Below, piece by piece: positions 28,660 through 38,406 of a stretch of 64,000 bases of DNA. The stretch is taken from contig NZ_CP062182.1 of NCBI RefSeq assembly GCF_022700675.1, forward strand, positions 2,170,001-2,234,000, read 5' to 3'. The position numbers and the translations under genes are program-made. The DNA is from Acinetobacter sp. ASP199 (GTDB lineage Bacteria; Pseudomonadota; Gammaproteobacteria; Pseudomonadales; Moraxellaceae). Every line of letters starts with the position of its first letter. Position 1 is the first letter of the stretch. Under the pieces are notes generated by a model. The model searched no databases. It was not told the DNA's origin and worked only from the letters and a program-made list of their open reading frames with translations.

Positions 28660-29064
28660 ATGACTAGAACTGCAATATTTCCTCAAGACCGCCATGCCCT
28701 GTATGAGCAACATGGTTATTCTGCTGCAATTAAATCGCAAGATTTACTCTTCGTTTCTGGTCAGGTTGGTAGCCGTGAGGATGGTTCACCTGAACCAAAT
28801 TTCGAAAAACAGGTAGAACGGGCTTTTGAAAATTTAGCTGCGACATTGGCAGCAGCTGGTTGTACTTTTGATGATATTGTCGATGTCACCACTTTTCATA
28901 CCGATCCTGAACAGCAGTTTGAAAGTATTATGAAAGTTAAGCAGCAAGTGTTTAATCAAAAGCCTTACCCAAACTGGACGGCTGTAGGCGTGACCTGGCT
29001 GGCTGGTTTTGATTTTGAAATTAAAGTAATTGCCCGTATTCCTACAGCATCTACCACAGCTTAA
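28660..29064 (+). CDS. RidA-family protein
   Basis: A 134-aa RidA/YjgF-like protein from the ATG at 28660 (AAAGAGAA upstream). The family hydrolyses reactive enamines or imines, or acts in catabolic pathways. Motifs are SAAIKSQDLLFVSGQVGSREDGSPEPNF, QVERAFENLAATLAAAGCTFDDIVDVTTFHTD, and the terminal VGVTWLAGFDFEIKVIARIPT with the conserved Arg. Divergent TetR control with two operators suggests an inducible, substrate-specific role rather than general housekeeping. The substrate is unknown. Confidence 0.9.
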   Translation: MTRTAIFPQDRHALYEQHGYSAAIKSQDLLFVSGQVGSREDGSPEPNFEKQVERAFENLAATLAAAGCTFDDIVDVTTFHTDPEQQFESIMKVKQQVFNQKPYPNWTAVGVTWLAGFDFEIKVIARIPTASTTA

Positions 29065-29164
29065 TCATTGTTTTATGCGTGCGCGAATGTCTTTTAGATA
29101 TTATTCAGCAAGTTTAGACGCCGATTAGGTATAATTTCTTATTCCTTATTTTTGTATCTTCCTT

Positions 29165-29791
29165 ATGGCTGAAAAGTTAATTAATTCTCCTGTAAAGCAT
29201 TGGTGTGAGTTCGAGTTCATCTCAAAAACGGTGAAGAATCCGAATATTCATATCAAGGGGAATTATAGCTATTACTCGGCTTACTGGGATCAGGGTTTTG
29301 AGCGTTGTGTCGTGCGTTATCTGCATGACAAGCCAGCCACACCAGAGAAACCGATTGACCAGCTTTATATCGGTAATTTTGTCTGCTTTGGTGCAGAATG
29401 CGTGATTATGATGGGTGGCAACCAGTTACACCGTACCGACTGGATTTCTGCGTTTCCATTCGATACACGCAGTTTTATGCCTGCGGGTGATACTGTTATT
29501 GGTGATGGTTGCTGGATTGGCTCTCGTGCCATGATCATGCAAGGTGTAACGCTTGGCGAAGGTGCTGTGGTGGCAACAGGTGCTGTAGTAACGAAAGATG
29601 TGCCACCTTATGCTGTTGTCGGTGGCGTACCTGCGAAAATTATTAAATATCGTTTCCCTGAAGAAGATATAGAAAAACTGCTTTCACTTAAGCTCTATGA
29701 CTTAGATGAAAAGCAGTTTTTAAAGATGCGTGAACAGTTGCAGACGGATGATGTGAAATCACTGCTTAATTATGTACAAAGTTTGATCTAA
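29165..29791 (+). CDS. CatB-related O-acetyltransferase
   Basis: A 208-aa acetyltransferase with left-handed beta-helix, of the xenobiotic acetyltransferase group (CatB/Vat-like). Features are [51 protein letters not shown] with the catalytic His at about 89, and hexapeptide repeats [50 protein letters not shown]. Known CatB/Vat proteins inactivate chloramphenicol or streptogramins, but most chromosomal relatives have unknown acceptors, so resistance should not be assumed. It is followed 37 bp later by an AT-rich gene on the same strand. Confidence 0.9.
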   Translation: MAEKLINSPVKHWCEFEFISKTVKNPNIHIKGNYSYYSAYWDQGFERCVVRYLHDKPATPEKPIDQLYIGNFVCFGAECVIMMGGNQLHRTDWISAFPFDTRSFMPAGDTVIGDGCWIGSRAMIMQGVTLGEGAVVATGAVVTKDVPPYAVVGGVPAKIIKYRFPEEDIEKLLSLKLYDLDEKQFLKMREQLQTDDVKSLLNYVQSLI

Positions 29792-29828
29792 ACATTATAT
29801 TTAATTCAACCCATTATTTTGAATAAAT

Positions 29829-30701
29829 ATGCATCTATCAACTAAGACACTTGAAAAACTTCGTGACTTAATCAATGAAATCACCGAATACCGATCAGGG
29901 CCAAAAATTATCGATTTTTTTGGTATGTTCGATTATCAAGATGTATATGGGCAAGGTTTTCCATCTAGATGGATGTACACAGATCTACGACTTTCTCAAA
30001 TAAATGGCACACCAAAATTAGATATATGTATTAAAAACTTATTTAATCCTATAAATTATATTGAAGACTTAAATCGACTAGATAATTTAATTAAAGAGTT
30101 CAATAAATATCTACAATTCGACAAATATCAAATTACTAGAACCAACACTGAAATTAACCTTACACCTATTACAAAAATCAATCTTGATGAACAATTCCAA
30201 TCAGATAATGAAAATATTGAAAATAATTTTATAAAACATGAATTTAAGTTTGATTACTCTCAGTTAAATCTCATCCCAACTTTAATGCCTGTAATCAAAA
30301 GTAGAATAATAGAAATTGAAAAAGCTTTTAAAGCTGAAGCATACCTTTCCGTTGTGTTATTAGCTGGTAGTACATTAGAGGGAATATTCTTAAATATTGC
30401 TTCTTTAAATCCAAGAGTTTTTAATACTTCAAACTGTAGCCCTAAAAAAGATGGCAAAGTAAAAAACTTCGATCAATGGACACTTCATAATTTCATTGAA
30501 GTATCTCATTCAATTAATTTAATTGAAAAAGATACATATCGATTTAGCAAAGAATTAAGAGACTTTAGAAACTATATACACCCATTTCAACAAATGAATG
30601 AAAAATTCACGCCTAGAGAACAGACAGCTAAAATTTGCCTACAAGTTTTGAAATCTGCTATCTCTGATATTCAAACCAATCAGAATAAAATTAGGGCATA
30701 A
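29829..30701 (+). CDS. AT-rich HEPN/AbiJ-like protein, possible phage defence
   Basis: A 290-aa protein. The N-terminal half (about 15-115) has FFGMFDYQDVYGQGFPSRWMY, INGTPKLDICIKNLFNP, and LIKEFNKYLQFDKYQI, reminiscent of N-terminal domains of AbiJ-type abortive-infection proteins. After a polar linker, a helical C-terminal domain (about 150-285) has LLAGSTLEGIFL and LRDFRNYIHP. R244 and H251 are spaced R-x6-H, as in HEPN RNases (R-x4-6-H). It is clearly more AT-rich than its neighbours by eye, uses many AAA/ATT/TTA codons, and sits just before a tRNA gene. All of this fits recent acquisition. Assignment to AbiJ is from memory of motif shape, not a search. Confidence 0.7.
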   Translation: MHLSTKTLEKLRDLINEITEYRSGPKIIDFFGMFDYQDVYGQGFPSRWMYTDLRLSQINGTPKLDICIKNLFNPINYIEDLNRLDNLIKEFNKYLQFDKYQITRTNTEINLTPITKINLDEQFQSDNENIENNFIKHEFKFDYSQLNLIPTLMPVIKSRIIEIEKAFKAEAYLSVVLLAGSTLEGIFLNIASLNPRVFNTSNCSPKKDGKVKNFDQWTLHNFIEVSHSINLIEKDTYRFSKELRDFRNYIHPFQQMNEKFTPREQTAKICLQVLKSAISDIQTNQNKIRA

Positions 30702-30731
30702 AAAAACCCACTCAATCGGAGTGGGTTTTTT
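30701..30731. terminator. bidirectional terminator between HEPN-like gene and tRNA-Met
   Basis: AAAAAACCCACTC, loop AATCG, GAGTGGGTTTTTT, between the plus-strand gene and the minus-strand tRNA-Met. Confidence 0.88.
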
Positions 30732-30738
30732 CAGAATA

Positions 30739-30815
30739 TGGTGGCTATGACGAGACTTGAACTTGTGACCCCCGCATTATGAGTGCGGTGCTCTAACCAA
30801 CTGAGCTACATAGCC
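30739..30815 (-). tRNA. tRNA-Met (CAU), elongator
   Basis: On the minus strand GGCTATG pairs with CATAGCC, with encoded CCA (30739-30741). The anticodon stem CCGCA/TGCGG holds loop CTCATAA with anticodon CAT. The body closely resembles the E. coli elongator tRNA-Met and not the initiator. 77 nt with CCA. Confidence 0.95.
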
Positions 30816-30891
30816 TTAAACTGTGCGCGCATTATGGGTTTTTCTGTTTAGAACGTCAAGCCCATATTGTGCTGATTGATCAAAATTTGGT

Positions 30892-31265
<374 letters not shown>

Positions 31266-31291
31266 GAGCCGCATAGTATCAAATCTGGCAA

Positions 31292-32063
<772 letters not shown>

Positions 32064-32186
32064 TTATTGTGTAAGTTTCCATTTTAACAAAATCTTGATT
32101 TTTTGGCGAAGAAACTCCATCAATTTAAAAACTTCAACTCAATTAAAGTTGCGGTACAATAGCAGCAAGTTTGGAAGTATCAGATT

Positions 32187-32666
32187 ATGGCGAAAGCAAG
32201 TATTGTAGTTAAAAAAAATAACGGCGGAACGATTGCGCTAAACAAACGTGCCCGTCACGATTATTTTATTGAAGAAAAATTTGAAGCTGGACTTTCCTTA
32301 CAAGGCTGGGAAGTAAAATCCTTGCGTGCTGGTCGTATGACCATTGTAGAGAGCTATATCACCTTTAAAAATGGTGAAGCTTTCCTGTTTGGTGCCCAGA
32401 TTCAGCCGCTATTGAGCGCTTCTACCCACGTGGTACCAGAAGCAACGCGTACACGTAAGTTGTTATTGAATCGCCGTGAAATTGACAAGCTGTTAGGTGC
32501 AATTAACCAGAAGGGTTATTCATGCGTGCCTTTAGCCTGTTATTGGAAAGGTCCTCATGCCAAGCTGGAAATTGCTTTGGTAAAAGGTAAACAGCTGCAT
32601 GACAAACGTGCCACCGAGAAAGACCGCGACTGGCAGCGTGATAAAGCGCGCATTATGCACAGATAA
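32187..32666 (+). CDS. smpB: tmRNA-binding protein SmpB
   Basis: SmpB binds tmRNA and delivers it to stalled ribosomes for trans-translation. It is 159 aa, the family size. Features are [32 protein letters not shown], the beta-barrel segment with [17 protein letters not shown], and the basic, helical tail [18 protein letters not shown] that mimics an mRNA. Divergent from coaD. The tmRNA gene is not in this window. Confidence 0.97.
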   Translation: MAKASIVVKKNNGGTIALNKRARHDYFIEEKFEAGLSLQGWEVKSLRAGRMTIVESYITFKNGEAFLFGAQIQPLLSASTHVVPEATRTRKLLLNRREIDKLLGAINQKGYSCVPLACYWKGPHAKLEIALVKGKQLHDKRATEKDRDWQRDKARIMHR

Positions 32667-32679
32667 AATATGCACAAGT

Positions 32680-32709
32680 AAAAAACCTCCGTCATGCGGA
32701 GGTTTTTTA
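32680..32709. terminator. bidirectional terminator after smpB
   Basis: AAAAAACCTCCG, loop TCATG, CGGAGGTTTTTT, between smpB and the converging flavodoxin gene. Confidence 0.88.
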
Positions 32710-32724
32710 TTTCAAAATCTTCAA

Positions 32725-33276
32725 TTAATGCAAACGGTGCAATGTCTGGGCAACGTGCTCACCGAATAATACCGCGGTTTGCAAATCACCTTCAGGAGGC
32801 GTGACATCCACCGGTGCATTATCGGATTGGGTCATTAACCCCAGGAAGCTCGACATACGGTTCAGATCAGTCACGCTACGCCCTGTTGGCATTAACGGTA
32901 AACCTGCCCACAACATGCCATGCTGCATGGCAAACAGATTGATCTGCTGCAATACCGCCAGCTTGTCACCACTGAGACCACCGCCATTGGTAAAGGCTGC
33001 TGCCAGCTTGCCCTCCCATGCACGTGCCAGCCAGCGTTTCGAAGACTGTTCCATAAACAGCTTCATTGCAGCACTGATACTGCCCATATAGGTCGGACAG
33101 CCAAAGATGATGGCATCTGCGGCATCCAGCACATCCCAGTCGACTTGTTCTACATTCATCAAAGCAACCTGAACGCCTGCCTGCTGTGCACCCTGTTCAA
33201 TATAATGGGCTACTTTGGCAGTGTGTCCATAAGGACTGTGATAAACAATCGCGAGAGTTTTGGAAGATAGGGACAT
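32725..33276 (-). CDS. flavodoxin-family NAD(P)H:quinone/FMN reductase-like protein
   Basis: A 183-aa flavodoxin-fold protein similar to WrbA/NADPH-dependent FMN reductases. The FMN phosphate loop is YHSPYGHTAKVA at the N-terminus (about 12-23). DAIIFGCPTYMGSISAAMKLFMEQ (about 54-77) and KLAAAFTNGGGLSGDK contact the flavin. The C-terminal part is less typical. It lies downstream of pgeF on the same strand, about 40 bp away. The physiological acceptor is unknown. Confidence 0.88.
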   Translation of the reverse strand: MSLSSKTLAIVYHSPYGHTAKVAHYIEQGAQQAGVQVALMNVEQVDWDVLDAADAIIFGCPTYMGSISAAMKLFMEQSSKRWLARAWEGKLAAAFTNGGGLSGDKLAVLQQINLFAMQHGMLWAGLPLMPTGRSVTDLNRMSSFLGLMTQSDNAPVDVTPPEGDLQTAVLFGEHVAQTLHRLH

Positions 33277-33316
33277 AACAATTAAAAGCCAAAGGTTTCA
33301 GTGAAGTTTAACATTT

Positions 33317-34057
33317 TCAAGCCATAAACACGAATGTTGCCATGCGTCCAGTCTTGGCTTCACGGCGGTAAGAGAAATACTCATCGGCCTGACGATAAGA
33401 GCACTGATCACCACCCAGCACAGTTTGAACACCATGTTGATTCAGGATATAACGGGCAATCGCATACAGATCGGCATAGTGCTTGCCTGCCTGTTCGCCT
33501 GCCTGAAAGGCACTGTCCAGCTCAGGATATTTAGAACAAAATGCTTCTTTTACTTCTACACCAATTTCAAAACAGGGCTGGCTAATCGCCGCACCGAGCC
33601 ATGCCCAGGTCGACTGAGTCTGCATCGCAGCAATGGTATTTTCCACAATCCCACCTGCCAGCCCACGCCAGCCTGCATGCAGATTGGCGACCTCTGTGCC
33701 ATCTGCATTGCCCAGTACCACAGGCAGACAGTCCGCGGTCATCATCATCAAGGCATGTGCTTTGCGCTGCGTGACCAGACCATCGCCGATCAGTGCCTCA
33801 AATGGCATCTGCTCATTGATGTTATGACAAATGGTGCTATGGGTTTGGGTCATCCAGGTGATTTTATCTACACCAAAAGGCTGGAAATCTTTTAGCAACT
33901 GCATGCGATGTTTTTGCACACGCGCCGGATGGTCATTGACATGCAATGCCAGGTTAAAGCCTGCCAGTTCTGGCTGCTCTGATGGCTGTACCTGCTCATG
34001 ATGAACACGGGTCTGCCCCACATAAACGCCTCGAGGCAAACCTTGTACAAATTGCAT
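33317..34057 (-). CDS. pgeF: peptidoglycan editing factor PgeF (YfiH, laccase domain)
   Basis: A 246-aa protein of the YfiH/PgeF (multicopper polyphenol oxidase-like) family, which in E. coli prevents L-Ser insertion into the muropeptide. Zinc or copper ligands appear in TQTHS (about 77-81), MTADCLPVVLGN (Cys) and NLHAGWRGLAGGIVENT (His). The C-terminal DQCSYRQADEYFSYRREAKTGRMATFV is typical. It follows rluD by 40 bp on the same strand, the rluD-yfiH order of E. coli. Confidence 0.93.
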   Translation of the reverse strand: MQFVQGLPRGVYVGQTRVHHEQVQPSEQPELAGFNLALHVNDHPARVQKHRMQLLKDFQPFGVDKITWMTQTHSTICHNINEQMPFEALIGDGLVTQRKAHALMMMTADCLPVVLGNADGTEVANLHAGWRGLAGGIVENTIAAMQTQSTWAWLGAAISQPCFEIGVEVKEAFCSKYPELDSAFQAGEQAGKHYADLYAIARYILNQHGVQTVLGGDQCSYRQADEYFSYRREAKTGRMATFVFMA

Positions 34058-34097
34058 GTCTCTTCCCTTTTAATGACAAATGCTGGAAATGAAGAAA

Positions 34098-35150
34098 TTA
34101 ATAAGCCTTGTTTTCGCTACGCAGCACTTCAACCAGATTGGTGAAGTCTTCTGGCCACGGCGCGTTAAAGATCATTTCTTCTTTGGTCCGTGGATGCTTC
34201 AAACCTAAGGTTGCTGCATGCAATGCCTGACGTTTAAAGCCACGTAAGGTATCTTCAAGCAATTGCGAAGCACCTGCTGGCATACGGACACGCGGCATAT
34301 ATACCTGATCACCGACCAGACCATAACCGATATAGCTAAAGTGCACACGGATCTGATGGGTACGACCAGTTTCTAGACGCGCCTGAACACGGGTAAAGTG
34401 CTGGAAGCGTTCTTTCACATTGTAATGGGTCACAGCATCTTTACCGCCCGGCAATACGGTCATTTTGACACGATCGACAGGATGACGTTTGATTGGCTCG
34501 TCAATAGTTCCACCCGCAATGATGTTGCCATATACAATCAGGTCATAAACACGGTACACCGATTTTTTCTCAAGCTGACGACTTAACGAGAACTGTGCTT
34601 CAAGGTTTTTCGCAACAACCAGTAAACCCGATGTATCTTTATCGATACGGTGCACCAGACCGGCACGCGCCAGTTCTGCTGATTTTGGGTAATGATGCAA
34701 TAAGGCATTGACCAAAGTACCAGAACTATTGCCCGCACCCGGATGTACTACCATGCCAACTGGTTTATTGACCACAATAATGTCATCATCTTCGTAGATG
34801 ATATCCAGTGGAATATCTTCAGGAAGGCTGCGGGTCTGTGCTTCAAGCTCAACATTTAATGTAAGTGTTTCAAAACCATCACATTTATATTTAGGCTTTA
34901 CAGGCTGACCATTGACCAATAAATTACCGTCCTTGATCCACTGTTTCAGCTTTTCGCGGGAAAAATCGCTCCATACGATCGCGGCAACCTGATCGATACG
35001 CTGGCCCAGATAGGTTTCATCCACTTGAAATTGCAACGCTAAACGTGTTGCAGTTGTGTCTGAAGTATGGTTATCTGCATCCTCAGAATCTTCAAGTAAA
35101 TTAAAATCAGTTTCAGGGAAATTAGAATTGGAAGATTGTGCTTGACTCAT
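34098..35150 (-). CDS. rluD: 23S rRNA pseudouridine synthase RluD
   Basis: RluD makes pseudouridines 1911, 1915 and 1917 in helix 69 of 23S rRNA. It is 350 aa. An Asp/Asn/Ser-rich N-terminal extension of about 40 residues precedes an S4 domain (about 50-110, QRIDQVAAIVWSDFSREKLKQWIK) and the catalytic domain with HRIDKDTSGLLVVAKN (catalytic Asp) and LETGRTHQIRVH. It is divergent from bamD across about 70 bp, as in E. coli. Confidence 0.95.
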   Translation of the reverse strand: MSQAQSSNSNFPETDFNLLEDSEDADNHTSDTTATRLALQFQVDETYLGQRIDQVAAIVWSDFSREKLKQWIKDGNLLVNGQPVKPKYKCDGFETLTLNVELEAQTRSLPEDIPLDIIYEDDDIIVVNKPVGMVVHPGAGNSSGTLVNALLHHYPKSAELARAGLVHRIDKDTSGLLVVAKNLEAQFSLSRQLEKKSVYRVYDLIVYGNIIAGGTIDEPIKRHPVDRVKMTVLPGGKDAVTHYNVKERFQHFTRVQARLETGRTHQIRVHFSYIGYGLVGDQVYMPRVRMPAGASQLLEDTLRGFKRQALHAATLGLKHPRTKEEMIFNAPWPEDFTNLVEVLRSENKAY

Positions 35151-35221
35151 TTGCTCATTCAGACAAAAGTGGTTTAATAGTGCAATTGTAGCTCATTGCC
35201 CGTATTAACAGAGGAATTTTT

Positions 35222-36211
35222 ATGTCGCTACCACATTATAAAATGACAATGCTTGCAATTACGTTAGGCGTTGCATCGGCAATGGTAGGCTGTAGCAGTA
35301 ATCCAACAAAAAAAGACGTCGTGGATAAAGGCCCTGAAACCAGCGAACAAGTTTATATTCAAAAAGCACAAAAAGCGCTTGATCGTAAGCAATACAGTGA
35401 TGCTGCACGTCAGCTTGAAGGTCTGGAAACCTATTTCCCTACCAGTCAATATGCAGCTCAGGCGCAACTGGATCTGATCTATGTCAAATTCCAGCAAAAG
35501 GATTTTGAAGGTGCAGTGGCATTGGCTGAACGCTTCATCCGTCTAAACCCGCAACATCCAAATGTGGACTATGCCTACTATGTACGTGGTGTAGCCAATA
35601 TGGAACAAAACTATAACGGTCTGCTGCGCTATACCAAACTGAAACAGTCACACCGCGATGTCAGCTATCTGAAAGTGGCGTATCAGAACTTCGTTGATTT
35701 CATTCGTCGTTATCCTTCAAGCGAATATGCAGTTGATGCTGCACAACGTATGAAGTTTATCGGTCAGGAACTGGCTGAACATGAAATGAATGCGGCACGT
35801 TTTAACATCAAGCGTAAAGCCTACCTTGCGGCAGTTGAGCGTGCGCAATGGGTAATTGAACACTACCCACAAGTGCCACAAACGCCAGAAGCTCTGGCAA
35901 CCATTGCCTATGGCTATGACAAGCTCGGTGATAAAGCCACTTCACAGCAATATATCGAAGTACTGAAACTGAACTATCCAAATCTGGTGAATGCCGATGG
36001 TACGGTGAACTTAAGTTCAGCGCGCAGTGAAGGCAGTTTCTTCAACCGTGCAACGCTAGGAATCTTCGGTAAGGAAGCACGTACCTACTCAGGTTCTGAC
36101 AATATTCCAGAACCCAAACAGGAACGCAGCCTGACCAACCGTATGTCATTTGGTTTGTTAGATCGTCCTCAAAACACTGAAACTGAACAGCCTGAGCCGA
36201 CTGCTGAATAA
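35222..36211 (+). CDS. bamD: outer-membrane assembly lipoprotein BamD
   Basis: BamD is an essential lipoprotein of the BAM complex that inserts beta-barrel proteins. The lipobox VGCSS is at residues 23-27, after a signal peptide. TPR-like repeats span about 40-260 (AQKALDRKQYSDAARQLEGL, PTSQYAAQAQLDLIYVKF, RYPSSEYAVDAAQRMKFI, VIEHYPQVPQTPEALATIAYGYDKLG). At 329 aa it is longer than the E. coli protein (245), with a C-terminal extension of about 65 residues that is polar and ends in PQNTETEQPEPTAE. Divergent from rluD. Confidence 0.95.
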   Translation: MSLPHYKMTMLAITLGVASAMVGCSSNPTKKDVVDKGPETSEQVYIQKAQKALDRKQYSDAARQLEGLETYFPTSQYAAQAQLDLIYVKFQQKDFEGAVALAERFIRLNPQHPNVDYAYYVRGVANMEQNYNGLLRYTKLKQSHRDVSYLKVAYQNFVDFIRRYPSSEYAVDAAQRMKFIGQELAEHEMNAARFNIKRKAYLAAVERAQWVIEHYPQVPQTPEALATIAYGYDKLGDKATSQQYIEVLKLNYPNLVNADGTVNLSSARSEGSFFNRATLGIFGKEARTYSGSDNIPEPKQERSLTNRMSFGLLDRPQNTETEQPEPTAE

Positions 36212-36235
36212 GCCGACTGTTACAGGTGCAATTTT

Positions 36236-36268
36236 GCAAAGGGCAAGGTATCATACTTGCCCTTTTGC
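36236..36268 (+). terminator. terminator after bamD
   Basis: GCAAAGGGCAAG pairs with CTTGCCCTTTTGC around GTATCATA. A stable stem with a short T tract. Confidence 0.75.
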
Positions 36269-36401
36269 CATTTCTGAGCAGTGCTTGAACAAATCGCGCA
36301 AAAGGTATACAAAGGAATTTATATAGAGCCGGCTTAATTCCTACTCTAAATTTTTCAATGATTTACACCTTATAAACGCAGCACGAGAAGCTCAGCAGAC
36401 T

Positions 36402-38336
36402 ATGGCCATTCCTCAACATACGATTGATCAGATTCTCGATCGCACCGACATTGTCGATGTGATTGGTCAATTCGTGAAATTAAAAAAAACTGGCCGTACC
36501 TATTCGGGCTGTTGCCCTTTCCATCAGGAAAAATCGCCTTCTTTCCACGTTTACCGTGACAAGCAGTATTTCCACTGTTTCGGCTGTCAAGCCAATGGTA
36601 ATGCCATCCGCTTTTTAATGGATATTGGCAACCGTAATTTTGTCGATGTAATGAAGGATCTTTCGAGCCAAACAGGTATCGAACTACCAAAAGACAATCA
36701 CGATTCCAATAAACTGAAATACAAACGTGAAGCAGCCAAGCCTAAAGCCGCAATAAAACCTTCTGCGCCGAAACCAGCAAGCAATATCTCCAATAATCAG
36801 AATCAGGCGCCTTCAGCTGTCAGTGATACTACATCTGTTTCCAGCTTTGACCCTTTTGCAGAATTTCAGAATCCTGAACAGGATTACTACAGCGATCCAT
36901 TTGCTTCTTTTGAGCAAATGCCAATGCAGGACGCGCCGCAGGAAGGCAACCTGTTTGACCTGCTGGAAAATATTGCACAATTCTATGAGCGCCAGTTACC
37001 CAATAGTGCCAGTGCACAGCAGTATTTCCGCCAACGTGGCCTCAGTGCTGAAACAATTGCCTATTGGCGCTTAGGCTATGCACCGGAAGACTGGCAGCAC
37101 CTGGAAAAAGCGTTCCCGCAGGATATCGAAGGTCTCAAGCTCTTAGGTCTGATTCGTACCAGTGACAATGGTCGTGACTTCGATCTGCTCCGTGACCGGG
37201 TGATTTTCCCGATTCGGGATGCGAAAGGTCGCGTGGTCGGCTTTGGTGGTCGTGCACTGAATGACGAGATCAAGCCGAAATACATCAACTCGCCAGATTC
37301 GGAAGTCTTCCATAAGAATCAGTTGCTGTATGGCCTGTATGAAGGTCGTAAGCATAAAGCACAAGACTGGTTGATGGTCGAAGGCTACATGGATGTGATT
37401 GCCTTGCAGCAATATGGCATTCATGGCGCTGTGGCAACGCTGGGTACTGCCAGTAATACCGAACATCTGAATATCCTGTTCAAGCAGAATCAACGTATCA
37501 CCATTGCTTTTGATGGTGATGCTGCGGGTCAGAAAGCGGCACGTCGTACTCTTGAGATTGCCCTGCCGTTACTCAATGATGGCCGTGAGCTGAAATTCTT
37601 CGTACTGCCCAATGACCACGATCCGGACTCCTTGATCCGTCGAGAAGGCATTGAAAACTTTCGCCGTCTCTTAGATCAGGCTCCGCTCTTATCCGACTTT
37701 GTGTTTGCTCATCTGGCTCAAAACCATGATGTAACAACCCCAGAGGGTAAAAGCCAGGTCATGGCCGAGTTGCGTCAACTGACCGAGCTATTGCCGAAGC
37801 AGGGTTCTTATCGCTATCTGCTGCAACAGTTCTTCCGGGAAAAACTGGGTTTTAACCGCAAATGGCAACCCAAGGTTAACAATGATGCCAGTTTAAGCTT
37901 TAGTACCAAGATTGATGCTGAAGAATATGTAATTGCAATCCTGCTGAATCATCCTTATCTGTATATTCATTTTGAACCATTGCGTGCTCTGGTTGCACCG
38001 GATCAACTACTTTACAAGATTCTAAACATCCTGAATGTGGTTTTTGATGATCTGCCGGATGACCCTGAGTTATCGACTTACTATGTACTCGGCGCTTGTG
38101 CCGCACATCACCATGAGTTACAGCACATCCTGCAACATGCCAATGTCAGTGACTATACCTCTTCTCCTGAACAGGCAGACAAGCTGGCAGCCGATTTCTC
38201 GACCAAGCTGCAGTATCAATGCTTAAAGCACAAAATTAAGTCGAAGAAATTTAGCAGTATTGAAGAAATGAAGAATCTGAAGTTGCAAATTTTTGAAATT
38301 GACCGCAAGCGTACCATGACACTGCTTGAAGAATAA
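36402..38336 (+). CDS. dnaG: DNA primase
   Basis: DnaG synthesises RNA primers at the replication fork. It is 644 aa. The CHC2 zinc finger carries C38-x2-H41 and C59-x2-C62 (residues about 4-100). A Ser/Pro/Asn/Gln-rich linker spans about 110-185, longer than in E. coli. The RNA polymerase domain with the toprim core has DWLMVEGYMDVIAL and ITIAFDGDAAGQKAA. The C-terminal DnaB-interacting domain runs from about 515 to 644. Here dnaG is apart from rpsU and from rpoD (about 19 kb away), unlike the E. coli macromolecular synthesis operon. Confidence 0.97.
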   Translation: MAIPQHTIDQILDRTDIVDVIGQFVKLKKTGRTYSGCCPFHQEKSPSFHVYRDKQYFHCFGCQANGNAIRFLMDIGNRNFVDVMKDLSSQTGIELPKDNHDSNKLKYKREAAKPKAAIKPSAPKPASNISNNQNQAPSAVSDTTSVSSFDPFAEFQNPEQDYYSDPFASFEQMPMQDAPQEGNLFDLLENIAQFYERQLPNSASAQQYFRQRGLSAETIAYWRLGYAPEDWQHLEKAFPQDIEGLKLLGLIRTSDNGRDFDLLRDRVIFPIRDAKGRVVGFGGRALNDEIKPKYINSPDSEVFHKNQLLYGLYEGRKHKAQDWLMVEGYMDVIALQQYGIHGAVATLGTASNTEHLNILFKQNQRITIAFDGDAAGQKAARRTLEIALPLLNDGRELKFFVLPNDHDPDSLIRREGIENFRRLLDQAPLLSDFVFAHLAQNHDVTTPEGKSQVMAELRQLTELLPKQGSYRYLLQQFFREKLGFNRKWQPKVNNDASLSFSTKIDAEEYVIAILLNHPYLYIHFEPLRALVAPDQLLYKILNILNVVFDDLPDDPELSTYYVLGACAAHHHELQHILQHANVSDYTSSPEQADKLAADFSTKLQYQCLKHKIKSKKFSSIEEMKNLKLQIFEIDRKRTMTLLEE

Positions 38337-38361
38337 TTTTCTTATTTTTTTAAGATGAATG

Positions 38362-38392
38362 ATGGAGATCCGTATAGATCTCCATTTTTTAT
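38362..38392. terminator. bidirectional terminator between dnaG and hemA
   Basis: ATGGAGATC, loop CGTATA, GATCTCCAT, then TTTTT. Confidence 0.85.
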
Positions 38393-38406
38393 TGGATCGA
38401 AAATGC

